Shown here in pieces: positions 6,953-15,042 of a stretch of DNA of 34,069 nt. Numbering within the stretch: the first letter of the stretch is position 1; the number at the start of each line of letters is the position of its first letter. The position numbers were made by a program, and so were the translations under genes. This stretch comes from Siminovitchia fortis (GTDB taxonomy: Bacteria; Bacillota; Bacilli; Bacillales; Bacillaceae_C), in NCBI RefSeq assembly GCF_003605365.2, contig NZ_QYTU02000025.1, positions 1 to 34,069 of the forward strand, given 5' to 3'. The notes beneath the pieces are model-generated. The model was given only the letters and a program-made list of their open reading frames with translations, was not told the DNA's origin and ran no database searches.

Positions 6953-8452
6953 CTATTTTATCACATAAATTGTTTCCATAGTCTCATCTGACGGACTTTG
7001 GAAGTAAGCGCCCATTTCATGGAGCTGCCTGATTGTATCCACGTGGGTTTGCGTTATTTCTTCACCTGGTGTCAGAAGCGGAATTCCCGGAGGGTAAGGA
7101 AGAACTGTCTCTGCACAGTACGAACCTACTGCTTCTTCCAGCTTCATGCGATGACGCGGCTTGTGAAATGCCGTCCCCAAGGATAATGCCGGCTTTTGCA
7201 GTGTCCCTTCTTCAGCGAAGAGAACGATCTCTTTTGTCTCCTGCTTAGAGAATTCCATCTGCTTTAATTTCTTGTCAATGGCTTTGATTGCATCCACCAC
7301 TTTTTCAATATCCTCTTCCTTTTCATTCAGTGAAAACAAGAAGACGATATTGCGGGGGTCGCTTATTTCTGCGGTGCAGCCTTCTTCATAGAAAAAATCG
7401 AGCAATTGGTATCCTGTCACCGTTTCATCTTTGCAGGAAATGATCCATTTTAATGGGTCCCTACTATGAACTTCGATGCTTCCTTCCCAAATGGCAAGTG
7501 TCTCTAATTCATCGGCAAGACAGATTCTTCTTTTTTCCAAACGATCCACCGTTTGTTTAAGTTCCTCTCTTCCCTTTTCAACCAAATACCTTCTGGCAAG
7601 GTCCAATGATGCAAGTAATGGATAAGACGGGCTGGTCGACTGGATCATGCCGAGTACTTGGGCCAAACGCTCGCGGTTGATCAGATCACCCTTTACGTGA
7701 AGCATAGATGCCATCGTCATCGCTGTCAGCATTTTATGGGTGGATTGAACAACGAGATCGGCACCCTGGGAAAGTGCAGACGGAGGAACCGATTCAGACT
7801 GTCCGAAATGGGCTCCATGGGCTTCATCAACGATTAAAGGAATACCTGCTTGATGGCAGGTTTCAGCCAATTGCGAAACATTTTGGCTCATGCCGTAGTA
7901 ATTTGGATTCGTAATCCAGACGGCTTTTGCATCCGGATGCTGTTTCAAAGCCTCTTCAATATAAAAGATATCTGAAACCATGGCTGCTTTTGTCGTGGAT
8001 TCAATCGCCGGCGCAATGTAAACTGGGTGAGCGCCTGCCAGAAGCAAACCATGGAATACCGATTTGTGCATATTGCGCTGAACAAGGATCTTGTCTCCAG
8101 GCCCGCATAATGTAAGGGCCGCTCCAATATTTCCAATCGTGCTGCCCCCAACAAGGAAAAAAGTATGGTCAGAACCGAATGCCTCTGCTGCGAGAGCCTG
8201 CGCCTCGGCAATGAAATCTGTCGGATGATGCAGATCGTCTATTCCTACAGACTCGGTAGCATCTATTTTTAATACATCATAGAAATGATCATAACCTTTT
8301 TGGTCGAAAACCCTTCCATCTTTGTGGCCGGGAACGTGCATGGACGTTCTTTTGCTTTCTTCATATTGGCAAAGTGCCTCATAAAGCGGGGCTTTGGAAT
8401 GGTTTGATTTTTTGTTCATCAATTTTTCAACTTGCGAAATGTCTATACTCAT
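6953..8452 (-). CDS. Orn/Lys/Arg decarboxylase, SpeA type (copy 2), SigL-linked
   Basis: Second PLP-dependent basic amino acid decarboxylase, 499 residues, with the same motif order as copy 1: HVPGHKDGR, GGSTIGN, WITNPNYYGM, DEAHGAH, STHKM Schiff-base lysine, YPPGIPLL. The frame extends to 8470, but AGGAG lies eight nt before the ATG at 8452, which begins MSIDISQVEK and is chosen. Upstream at 8604-8588 is a perfect sigma-54 -24/-12 promoter, and the next gene upstream encodes a sigma-54 activator, so this copy is probably inducible by its substrate or a derived signal. It is followed by its own terminator, then the lysP-like permease. Likely product cadaverine or agmatine; which one cannot be told from sequence. 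Confidence 0.92.
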   Translation of the reverse strand: MSIDISQVEKLMNKKSNHSKAPLYEALCQYEESKRTSMHVPGHKDGRVFDQKGYDHFYDVLKIDATESVGIDDLHHPTDFIAEAQALAAEAFGSDHTFFLVGGSTIGNIGAALTLCGPGDKILVQRNMHKSVFHGLLLAGAHPVYIAPAIESTTKAAMVSDIFYIEEALKQHPDAKAVWITNPNYYGMSQNVSQLAETCHQAGIPLIVDEAHGAHFGQSESVPPSALSQGADLVVQSTHKMLTAMTMASMLHVKGDLINRERLAQVLGMIQSTSPSYPLLASLDLARRYLVEKGREELKQTVDRLEKRRICLADELETLAIWEGSIEVHSRDPLKWIISCKDETVTGYQLLDFFYEEGCTAEISDPRNIVFLFSLNEKEEDIEKVVDAIKAIDKKLKQMEFSKQETKEIVLFAEEGTLQKPALSLGTAFHKPRHRMKLEEAVGSYCAETVLPYPPGIPLLTPGEEITQTHVDTIRQLHEMGAYFQSPSDETMETIYVIK

Positions 8453-8587
8453 AACAGCTTCTCCTCCCAATCTTTTCTATCTGTTTTTAGTTAAGAGAAT
8501 CCATGTTAAAAAGAAGAAAATTGACACCGTTTGCAAATGATGCCATTTAAAGGTTTCGCTTCTTTCGTGGAGCTCAGTTAAATATAT

Positions 8588-8604
8588 TGCAATTTTTGTG
8601 CCAG
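8588..8604 (-). promoter_or_regulatory. Sigma-54 (SigL) -24/-12 promoter
   Basis: On the minus strand CTGGCAC, five A, TTGCA: exact TGGCAC-N5-TTGCA spacing of sigma-54 promoters. It lies between the activator gene and decarboxylase copy 2, giving a leader of roughly 125 nt. I found no second good match upstream of the other genes in this block. Confidence 0.9.
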
Positions 8605-8710
8605 CGCAATATCTTTTTAAATGAAATACTTGGAAACCCTTTCAGATCATAGGTTTATCATTAAAAAACAAACTTTTATGACAGGGAACTATCTTCCTGC
8701 AAAATATAAA

Positions 8711-8730
8711 ACCGCCGAATATTCGGCGGT
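8711..8730 (-). terminator. Perfect 20-bp palindrome: activator terminator and possible enhancer site
   Basis: ACCGCCGAAT ATTCGGCGGT, a perfect palindrome directly after the activator stop. On the minus strand it is followed by TTTTATATTTT, so it works as a rho-independent terminator. It also lies about 107 bp upstream of the -24 element of the sigma-54 promoter, an ordinary distance for an upstream activating site. It shares the core GCCG-rATATT-CGGC with the palindrome in front of the activator gene. Confidence 0.7.
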
Positions 8731-10149
8731 TCATTTGTCGTCATTTATTTTTGTCAGCTTATATTGCAGTGTTTGACGGGGAATATTCAATAATTTTGCA
8801 GCTTGCTGTATATTCCCGCCGGTTTTTCTTAACGCTTCTGTGATCAAATTTTTTTCTGTCTCCATCAAAGCTTCCCTCAGCGGAATAAGTTGAGTGCTGT
8901 TCATTACGTTATAGGATGCACCGTCAAAAGCTGCGATATGCTGTGGAATATGTTCTTTGGTGATTGTATGTCCATCCATGATGTTCATGGCAGATTCGAT
9001 GGCATGCTCCAGCTCGCGGACATTGCCCGGCCAGGCATAGGCATGAAGCAAATCCAACACATCTTCATTGATTTGTGTAACCAGCTTGCCGAATTGAAAA
9101 TTATATTTACGGACAAAATGTTCCGCCAGCAATGCAATATCACCTTTTCTTTCCCGAAGAGGCGGAATATTCAAATTGACCACATTTAAGCGGTAATACA
9201 GGTCTGGGCGCAATGTTTTTTCCTCTATGCATTTTTCTGCCGGCTCATTCATGGCGGCGATGATCCGGACATTGACGGGATTCTCTTTCGTACCTCCCAC
9301 CCTGCGTATGAGTCCGTTTTCAAGCACCCTTAACAGTTTTGCCTGAATATCGAGCGGCATGGAATTGATTTCATCAAGGAACAATGTTCCCCCATTTGCA
9401 ATTTCAAACAATCCAGGACGGTCTGTGGCACCCGTATAGCTGCCTTTTGATGTTCCGAACAGGATGCCTTCCAAAAGTGATGACGGGATAGCCGCACAAT
9501 TTTGCGCAATGAATGGAGCGGATTTGCGGGGTGATGCATTATGGATTGCCTGAACAAACAATTCCTTCCCGGTTCCCGTTTCTCCATATATTAATATGGG
9601 TGATGATGTTTGGGCGACTTTAGCCGCTTTTTCTTTTAATTGTTTGAAAGAAAGATCATTTGTGATAATGTCCATTAACTGATACTTGGCTCCTGACTCG
9701 CCTTTTGCAGATCGTGGCCTGCCGTCGGCGGGTTTCACCTTAGCCTGCAGATCAAGCAGCTTTTCTGACAACTGCTTGATTCTTGTCACGTCTTTGGCAA
9801 TTTCAACAGCTCCGACTATTTCTCCATCTACGATGATGGGAAGCGTAGTATTGACCGTATCAATCAACATTCCACGTATATTATAGTATGATTGATGCTC
9901 GTTATGGATGGGCTTTCCTGTATGGACGACCTTTAATAATGTACTGGTTTCGACTGTCAAGGAAGGAAATACATCGAGCACATGTTTTCCGAGCACCTCT
10001 TCCCCTTCCACACCATCAAGCTTCGCTGCCACATGGTTATAAAAAATAGTTACACCGTGTGCATCGACCGCATGGATCCCTTCATCAATCGTACTTAAAA
10101 TCGCATGGAGAATTTCCTTATCTTTCGTGTCTGTCAAATTCAATAGCAC
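8731..10149 (-). CDS. PAS-domain sigma-54-dependent transcriptional activator
   Basis: RocR-class enhancer-binding protein, 472 residues. Order: N-terminal PAS sensor (about 15-125, with GIHAVDAHGVTIFYNH), AAA+ ATPase (about 165-400) with Walker A GETGTGKE, the sigma-54 contact loop as GSYTGA (variant of GAFTGA), Walker B GGTLFLDEIN, and RPDLYYRLNV; then a C-terminal Fis-type helix-turn-helix (GGNIQQAAKLLNIPRQTLQYKL). There is no receiver domain, so it senses a ligand directly. The start is GTG at 10149 with AAAGGAG nine nt upstream. The adjoining -24/-12 promoter makes decarboxylase copy 2 the obvious target. Palindromes upstream (10191-10236) suggest self-regulation. The ligand may be a basic amino acid; this is inference. 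Confidence 0.93.
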   Translation of the reverse strand: MLLNLTDTKDKEILHAILSTIDEGIHAVDAHGVTIFYNHVAAKLDGVEGEEVLGKHVLDVFPSLTVETSTLLKVVHTGKPIHNEHQSYYNIRGMLIDTVNTTLPIIVDGEIVGAVEIAKDVTRIKQLSEKLLDLQAKVKPADGRPRSAKGESGAKYQLMDIITNDLSFKQLKEKAAKVAQTSSPILIYGETGTGKELFVQAIHNASPRKSAPFIAQNCAAIPSSLLEGILFGTSKGSYTGATDRPGLFEIANGGTLFLDEINSMPLDIQAKLLRVLENGLIRRVGGTKENPVNVRIIAAMNEPAEKCIEEKTLRPDLYYRLNVVNLNIPPLRERKGDIALLAEHFVRKYNFQFGKLVTQINEDVLDLLHAYAWPGNVRELEHAIESAMNIMDGHTITKEHIPQHIAAFDGASYNVMNSTQLIPLREALMETEKNLITEALRKTGGNIQQAAKLLNIPRQTLQYKLTKINDDK

Positions 10150-10190
10150 GGAAATCGGCTCCTTTACCGTAGGCCTATTACTCTAAAAGA

Positions 10191-10236
10191 TGTGCCGGAT
10201 TTTTGTCGAATAGGTGCCGGATATTCGGCACCCTAT
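10191..10236. promoter_or_regulatory. Tandem palindromic operator-like sites upstream of the activator
   Basis: GGTGCCGGATATTCGGCACC (10213-10232) is a near-perfect palindrome, flanked outward by ATA/TAT. A second, half-conserved copy (TGTGCCGGATTTTTG, from 10191) starts 22 bp away, close to two helical turns. No T-run follows on the minus strand, so this is not an obvious terminator for the gene before it. Located 40-90 nt before the activator start, it suits autoregulation. Confidence 0.55.
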
Positions 10237-10302
10237 TATTATATGATATATTAAAATGGAAATCACCCACTTAAAGGTTCAATTGCCCGCAATCCACCAT
10301 AT

Positions 10303-11853
10303 CTATCCGAGACGATTCAAATATTCACGCACTCCTTGGATCAAATCGGGTGCGGCAACCCCATAACGGGAATATTTTTTCGCCATTTCTTCTCCAGCTC
10401 TCGCATGTAAATAACTTGCTGCCGTCATTGCGTCCAAAGGTTGGGCTCCCTGGGCAACGAATGATGCGATCAATCCCGTCAGGACATCCCCGCTGCCTCC
10501 TTTGCCGAGGGCATCATGGCCGGCAGGGTTAATAAAGATTTCTCCTTGCGGAGACGCGATGATGGAGCGATGGCCTTTTAACAATAAATGAATCCCATAT
10601 TTTTTTGCAAATTCTTGGGCATGTTCAATTCGGTCCGACTCCACATCCCTGACATCCGAGTTCAATAAACCTGCCATCTCTCCCGGATGGGGTGTAAAAA
10701 TGATATCTCCTTTATACTTTTTAAGTAATTCCAAATGGTTCCGGGACAAATACAGAGCATCCGCATCGACTACGACCGTTTGGCCCGAAAGGGATTGAAA
10801 TAAGGTTTCCATCCATTTTTCCCCTTTCGGAAATCTGCTCATCCCCGGACCGACAGCGACCACATCAAACTCATTAAACCTCGAGGCAATCTCATGAACT
10901 GAGTGGTCTGAAAAATGGCCATCTGTTTCGGAAAGAGGGGAAAATAAGGCTGCTGGCACCTGTGCTGCGGCCATCGGATAAATATTTACTGGAACAGCCA
11001 GCGTAACAAGCCCAGCCCCGGAAAACAGTGCGCTTTTTGCCGTAAACAGCGGAGCACCGACATATTGGCGCGATCCTCCCAGTACGAGAACATGTCCAAA
11101 CGTTCCCTTATGCCCGTCGATGGGCCTTTTCGGTACCAAATCGTTTACAAGCCTTTCCGTCACAACTGTCGGCATGTTCAAATTAAGGTCCCTGACGATA
11201 GAAGAAGGAACAGAAATATCGACTGTCTTCCAGCTTCCAACGTATTTGGGGCCGTCCTGTAAGAAGAAACCTTTTTTGGGGCAAACAAACGTGATTGTTT
11301 TATCGGCCTTGATTGCAAGATCGTCCACTTTGCCGCTGTCACTGTTTAAACCTGAGGGAATATCTACCGAAATAATCATTTTATCTTTGCCGATTTCGTT
11401 TATCATTGAAATGATTTCATTAAAGGGCTGCCTAACCGGTCCATTTGCCCCCGTCCCCAAAATGGCGTCAACAATAACATCTGCCTGTTCCATTATTTTG
11501 GGAAGATCCCTTTTTGGGTTTTGATGAATGTACCGAATGGGAAGGCCGCGGTTAAGATAAACATCGAAATGAATCTTGGCATCTCCTTTTATGCGCTCCG
11601 GATCAGCCGCGAGGCAAAGGAGACATTCATATCCTTCATCATGAAGGCGCCTGGCGATGACAAATCCATCGCCTCCGTTATTCCCGGAACCGGCCACTAC
11701 AATTATTTTAGGTTTTTCAGAAGTTAGATGACCTGTTATCTCATGCACCACTTTGGCGCCGGCATTTTCCATCAGTACAACACCGGGAAGGCCAATTGTC
11801 TCTATTGTATATTGGTCCATTTGCTGCATATCTTTCCGGTCGGCTGCAAACAT
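10303..11853 (-). CDS. nnr: Bifunctional NAD(P)HX epimerase / ADP-dependent dehydratase
   Basis: Metabolite-repair enzyme that epimerises and dehydrates damaged NADHX/NADPHX back to NAD(P)H. The N-terminal YjeF_N epimerase half (about 1-215) has VVAGSGNNGGDGFVIARRL and DAILGTGANGPV; the C-terminal ribokinase-like dehydratase half (about 230-516) has GHKGTFGHVLVLGGS, TPHPGEMAGLL and GKGGSGDVLTG. About 516 residues, the normal fused length. The frame gives ATG at 11859, but GGGGGA sits one nt before it and six to seven nt before the next ATG at 11853 (MFAADRK), which I choose. It is a housekeeping gene with no evident link to the decarboxylase block. Confidence 0.93.
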   Translation of the reverse strand: MFAADRKDMQQMDQYTIETIGLPGVVLMENAGAKVVHEITGHLTSEKPKIIVVAGSGNNGGDGFVIARRLHDEGYECLLCLAADPERIKGDAKIHFDVYLNRGLPIRYIHQNPKRDLPKIMEQADVIVDAILGTGANGPVRQPFNEIISMINEIGKDKMIISVDIPSGLNSDSGKVDDLAIKADKTITFVCPKKGFFLQDGPKYVGSWKTVDISVPSSIVRDLNLNMPTVVTERLVNDLVPKRPIDGHKGTFGHVLVLGGSRQYVGAPLFTAKSALFSGAGLVTLAVPVNIYPMAAAQVPAALFSPLSETDGHFSDHSVHEIASRFNEFDVVAVGPGMSRFPKGEKWMETLFQSLSGQTVVVDADALYLSRNHLELLKKYKGDIIFTPHPGEMAGLLNSDVRDVESDRIEHAQEFAKKYGIHLLLKGHRSIIASPQGEIFINPAGHDALGKGGSGDVLTGLIASFVAQGAQPLDAMTAASYLHARAGEEMAKKYSRYGVAAPDLIQGVREYLNRLG

Positions 11854-11980
11854 AGGCATTCCCCCGTAACGTAATGGATTATCATTAATTTAACAATCTT
11901 GGGGATGAAATTCCAGAATAAACGCATGATCCTCTATGGGAGAAGTATTTTAGGATGCAGAGTGCTTCAATATTCAACCA

Positions 11981-12010
11981 TAAAAAAAGGAATGATCCTG
12001 TGATCATCCG
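11981..12010 (-). terminator. Terminator of the rlmN-like gene
   Basis: GGATGATC / GATCATTCC hairpin with seven T on the minus strand, 14 nt past the stop of the methylase gene. Confidence 0.85.
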
Positions 12011-12023
12011 CTCTTTTCAAATG

Positions 12024-13091
12024 TTAAACTGCCGATTTTCTTTTTTTGATCTGCTTGCTTCTTAATTGCCCGCACGCCGCATCTATATCGGTTCCCAGCT
12101 CCATTCTGACACCGCAATGGATCCCTTTTTTCTTTAACGTATCAAAGAATGTACGAATGGCCTCCGGTTCACTTCGCTGATACTGTCCGTGCTCATCGAC
12201 CGGGTTGTACGGTATCAGGTTTACGTACGTAAGATGCCTTCTCTTTTCAAGGAGTCTGGCCAACTCCAAGGCTTCTTTCTGATGGTCGTTGACGTCTTTT
12301 AATAAGATATACTCTATCGTAACCCGTCGATTCGTTTTATCCAAATAATAATCAAGTGCCTCCATCAGCTTGGCTATCGGAAAAGCCCTGTTGATTTTCA
12401 TAATCTGCGTACGCAGTTCATCGTTAGGAGCATGCAGTGATAAGGCAAGATTGACTTGCAAATTTTCATCTGCGAAGTCATAAATTTTATGGGCAAGGCC
12501 GCTTGTTGATACTGTAATATGCCTTGCGCCGATTGCCAATCCTTTCGGATCGTTGACGACTCTTAGGAAATTCATCAAGTTTGTGTAATTGTCAAACGGT
12601 TCTCCGATTCCCATGACTACAATATGGCTCACCCGTTCGTCTTGGCCGCGCCCATCCAGAAATTTTTGCACCTGCATAATTTGGCCGACAATTTCTCCGC
12701 TGTTTAAGTCGCGGTTCTTCTTCAACAATCCGCTGGCACAGAAGCTGCAGCCGATATTGCAGCCGACCTGCGTTGTCACACATACAGATAGTCCGTAATG
12801 GAAGCTCATTAAGACGGTCTCAATGAGGTTGCCGTCTTCCAGCTCAAATAAAAATTTGATGGTCCCATCCTCGGATTCCTGTTTTACCGCCTGCTTCAGT
12901 GTTTGAATGGCGAAATGTTCATCCAATAATTCCAGACAGTCTTTATTGACATTTTTCATCTCTGAAAAACTGTCTACCCTCTTTGTATATAACCAGTCCC
13001 AGACTTGCTGTGCACGGAATTTTTTCTGTCCGTGCTCTACAAGCCAGTCTGTCAATTGGTCTATCGTTAAGCCATAAATTGATTTCTTCAA
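12024..13091 (-). CDS. rlmN: RlmN-type radical-SAM 23S rRNA A2503 methyltransferase
   Basis: Radical-SAM methylase of the RlmN/Cfr family, which adds a C2 methyl to A2503 of 23S rRNA (and A37 of some tRNAs). 355 residues. The 4Fe-4S ligands are in CNIGCSFC (Cys 111, 115, 118); the C-terminal catalytic Cys is in [23 protein letters not shown] and HITVSTSG are conserved. The start is TTG at 13091 with GAGGG seven nt upstream. It differs from B. subtilis YloN as I recall it (CRIGCTFCAS, followed by a GGLKRN segment; here CNIGCSFC and LLKKNRD), so this may be a second paralogue rather than the housekeeping copy. It is closer to RlmN than to Cfr. Confidence 0.88.
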   Translation of the reverse strand: MKKSIYGLTIDQLTDWLVEHGQKKFRAQQVWDWLYTKRVDSFSEMKNVNKDCLELLDEHFAIQTLKQAVKQESEDGTIKFLFELEDGNLIETVLMSFHYGLSVCVTTQVGCNIGCSFCASGLLKKNRDLNSGEIVGQIMQVQKFLDGRGQDERVSHIVVMGIGEPFDNYTNLMNFLRVVNDPKGLAIGARHITVSTSGLAHKIYDFADENLQVNLALSLHAPNDELRTQIMKINRAFPIAKLMEALDYYLDKTNRRVTIEYILLKDVNDHQKEALELARLLEKRRHLTYVNLIPYNPVDEHGQYQRSEPEAIRTFFDTLKKKGIHCGVRMELGTDIDAACGQLRSKQIKKRKSAV

Positions 13092-13188
13092 TTGAAAACC
13101 CTCATTTCAAATAGATCCATGCTGTTATTATAATACTAGCATAGAAACAAGGAAACAACCTATTTTTGGGGTCTGACTCCAAACGGGG

Positions 13189-13479
13189 TTAGTTAAAAAA
13201 ATAGAGGAAGCATCCAGCCACTATTAGATTAGGCAGTCCAATGAAAAACAATCTCGCACTGACAATCGTTCTTTCATGCCTTTCCGCCATTGATTCAGAA
13301 GCAAAGTTGGCCCTTGCCCGGTCACCGCTCACCATCGTTCCCAGTGAAATCATGCTTAGGACAAGGAAAAGCAGCCCAATCCCTCCAGTAACTTTGACAG
13401 CCGTATCTATCCCCCATAGTGCCAAACTGAACAAAGCCGAAACCGCGGACAAGAGAATCCCCATCAAGAAATATTTCAA
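13189..13479 (-). CDS. DUF5316-like small membrane protein
   Basis: About 96 residues with three hydrophobic segments: the first begins MKYFLMGILLSAVSALFSLA, the second is in the middle (GGIGLLFLVLSMISLG) and the third at the C-terminus (LFFIGLPNLIVAGCFLYFF). A hydrophilic stretch SGDRARANFASES between helices two and three is what I associate with DUF5316 of Bacillaceae. The ORF extends to 13530, but GGGGGAG lies five nt before TTG at 13479, which is the preferred start. No function is known. It is divergent from the CWC-protein gene. Confidence 0.65.
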   Translation of the reverse strand: MKYFLMGILLSAVSALFSLALWGIDTAVKVTGGIGLLFLVLSMISLGTMVSGDRARANFASESMAERHERTIVSARLFFIGLPNLIVAGCFLYFFN

Positions 13480-13577
13480 TGCCTCTCCCCCTTTTATTTT
13501 ATATACGCCTGCAGAACAGCTTTGTTTCAACTATAATAAAATTGACATGCCAAAAACTAATACTGGTGGTGAAAGCT

Positions 13578-13787
13578 TTGAAAAATAGAGGTAAAAAATG
13601 CCCTATATGCGGTAACGATAATAACTGTTGCTGCTCCCTCGATAAAAAACTAGGAATTTGCTGGTGCAGCCAGGAATCATTTCCGAAAGGGATATTTCAT
13701 AAAGTGCCTCGTGAGCATTTATATCAAACATGCATTTGCAAAGATTGCTTAGATAAATTCAAACAGAGCAACTCTTGGTTTACATAA
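13578..13787 (+). CDS. Cysteine-rich CWC family protein
   Basis: 69 residues with nine cysteines, probably zinc-binding. The CPICGNDNNCCC motif near the N-terminus and CWC around residue 30 define the Cys-rich CWC family; CICKDC closes the domain. The ORF is open from 13479, but upstream translation looks noncoding. TTG at 13578 preceded by GGTGGTG is the likely start. Cytosolic, function unknown. Its 3' end is convergent with the alpha/beta hydrolase gene, 15 nt away. Confidence 0.7.
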   Translation: MKNRGKKCPICGNDNNCCCSLDKKLGICWCSQESFPKGIFHKVPREHLYQTCICKDCLDKFKQSNSWFT

Positions 13788-13802
13788 TTTAATTACAGGT
13801 AA

Positions 13803-14558
13803 TTAAATTACATTCCCTTCTATCCAATCCTTCACCATTTTGCTAAACAGTTCCGGCTTTGCCAATGGGAAACCATGTCCCACTCCTGATACAAGCACCC
13901 CGTGGCAATTTGGATTGCTGTTTACAATTTCTTTTGCAGATTTTTTCATCAGGCTGTTTTCATTTTCCCCGACTGTTACCAATATGTTTGAAGAGGCTAG
14001 CTTGAATTCGGAAGGGACCTTAAACGACATGTTTTCTTCCAATATCCTGATGAGAGTTTCCTGTTCCATGGCGCAATTTTCCTTATAATATTTCTCAAAA
14101 TCATCTTCTTGTATATATAAAACTTTCGCTTGGAGTTTTGAAAATGGCCTCCATTTAATCAGAGGATGAGAAATTTTGATAAAAGGTTTCAAGAATTTCC
14201 AGCCATGCGGCATTGGCTTTGCCAGCGCACTGTTAATTACAGCGTGGTCTATCAATTCTGGCCTCATGGAAAGGATTTGTATCGTGATTTGGGCACCCAA
14301 TGAAAACCCAATCAGCACAACTTGCTTACCTTTTCCTTTATCCCTAATCAATTCAATGACCTTTTCCGCACTAGATAGAATAGAGAAATGGTCCTCACCT
14401 TTGCTTCTTCCATGTTCAGGCAAATCTGGGACAATGCACTGATAGTCGCGAAAATATGATAACTGTTGGTCCCACATCCAGCCGCTTACGCCACCCCCAT
14501 GCAAAAATACAATCAATGGCCCTTCGCTGCAGCCATGTTCCTCAAAATACAATGTCAA
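13803..14558 (-). CDS. Alpha/beta hydrolase
   Basis: 251-residue alpha/beta-fold hydrolase, cytosolic, substrate unknown. Oxyanion region FLHGGGVSGWMWD (19-30), nucleophile elbow GFSLG (Ser about 86), catalytic His in GVGHGFP near residue 228; the acid is probably the Asp/Glu around VTVGENEN. The start is TTG at 14558 with GAGGTGAG upstream. Divergent from the YciI gene, with which it shares a short promoter region. Family certain, activity open. Confidence 0.85.
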   Translation of the reverse strand: MTLYFEEHGCSEGPLIVFLHGGGVSGWMWDQQLSYFRDYQCIVPDLPEHGRSKGEDHFSILSSAEKVIELIRDKGKGKQVVLIGFSLGAQITIQILSMRPELIDHAVINSALAKPMPHGWKFLKPFIKISHPLIKWRPFSKLQAKVLYIQEDDFEKYYKENCAMEQETLIRILEENMSFKVPSEFKLASSNILVTVGENENSLMKKSAKEIVNSNPNCHGVLVSGVGHGFPLAKPELFSKMVKDWIEGNVI

Positions 14559-14624
14559 GTTCTCACCTCTAGTACAAATTTTTTTGATTTATGTTACTAT
14601 TATAAACAAAAAGGAGATTTAGTT

Positions 14625-14915
14625 ATGAATTACATTGTCGCATTGATGAAGACGGTCGATAAAGCTAAAGATAATGAAATACTTGAAGAGCACATCGAAT
14701 ATCTTAACAGGCAAATCGAGAAAGGAAATATCCTGGCAAAAGGGCCTTTCACCGATCATTCGGGAGGTTTTATTATCTTTGGTGTTAAAACAATGGAGGA
14801 AGCGCAGCAAATAGCCGGCCAAGATCCGGCTGCCCTAAACAAAACACGGGAATTCACCTTTAAAGAGTGGAAATGCTCTATTGAAATAGATACAAAGGGA
14901 ATCATGCATGATTGA
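14625..14915 (+). CDS. YciI family protein
   Basis: 96 residues with a YCII-like ferredoxin-like fold, begins MNYIVALMKTVDK and contains GGFIIFGVKTMEEAQQIAGQDPA, typical of this family of small dimeric proteins of uncertain catalytic role. The ATG at 14625 follows AAGGAG by nine nt. Ends at a bidirectional terminator facing the GMC gene. Confidence 0.85.
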   Translation: MNYIVALMKTVDKAKDNEILEEHIEYLNRQIEKGNILAKGPFTDHSGGFIIFGVKTMEEAQQIAGQDPAALNKTREFTFKEWKCSIEIDTKGIMHD

Positions 14916-14961
14916 GCAAAAGTTATCGTCCGCTCTCCAAAATAATAGCATACGTTCCACC

Positions 14962-14993
14962 AAAAAAGGTCCCTGATTTATCAGGAACCTTTT
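14962..14993. terminator. Bidirectional terminator
   Basis: AAAAAAGGTcCCTGAT / ATCAGGaACCTTTT hairpin between convergent YciI (+) and GMC oxidoreductase (-) genes, with A/T runs on both sides. Confidence 0.85.
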
Positions 14994-15042
14994 CGATTAC
15001 ATCTTCTCTTAATTTTGAAGACTTTCATTGATCCTCTAATGA

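Noticed and set aside
8520-8536. Plus-strand TTGACACCGTTTGCA as a second sigma-54 promoter
   Set aside because: The gap between the two elements is two bases too short and GG of the -24 box is GA.
8631-8644. cre-like TGGAAACCCTTTCA upstream of the sigma-54 promoter
   Set aside because: The central CG, essential in catabolite-responsive elements, is CC here and the third base also mismatches.
11120-11524. 134-codon plus-strand ORF
   Set aside because: Antisense to the well-supported nnr gene; composition typical of a shadow frame.
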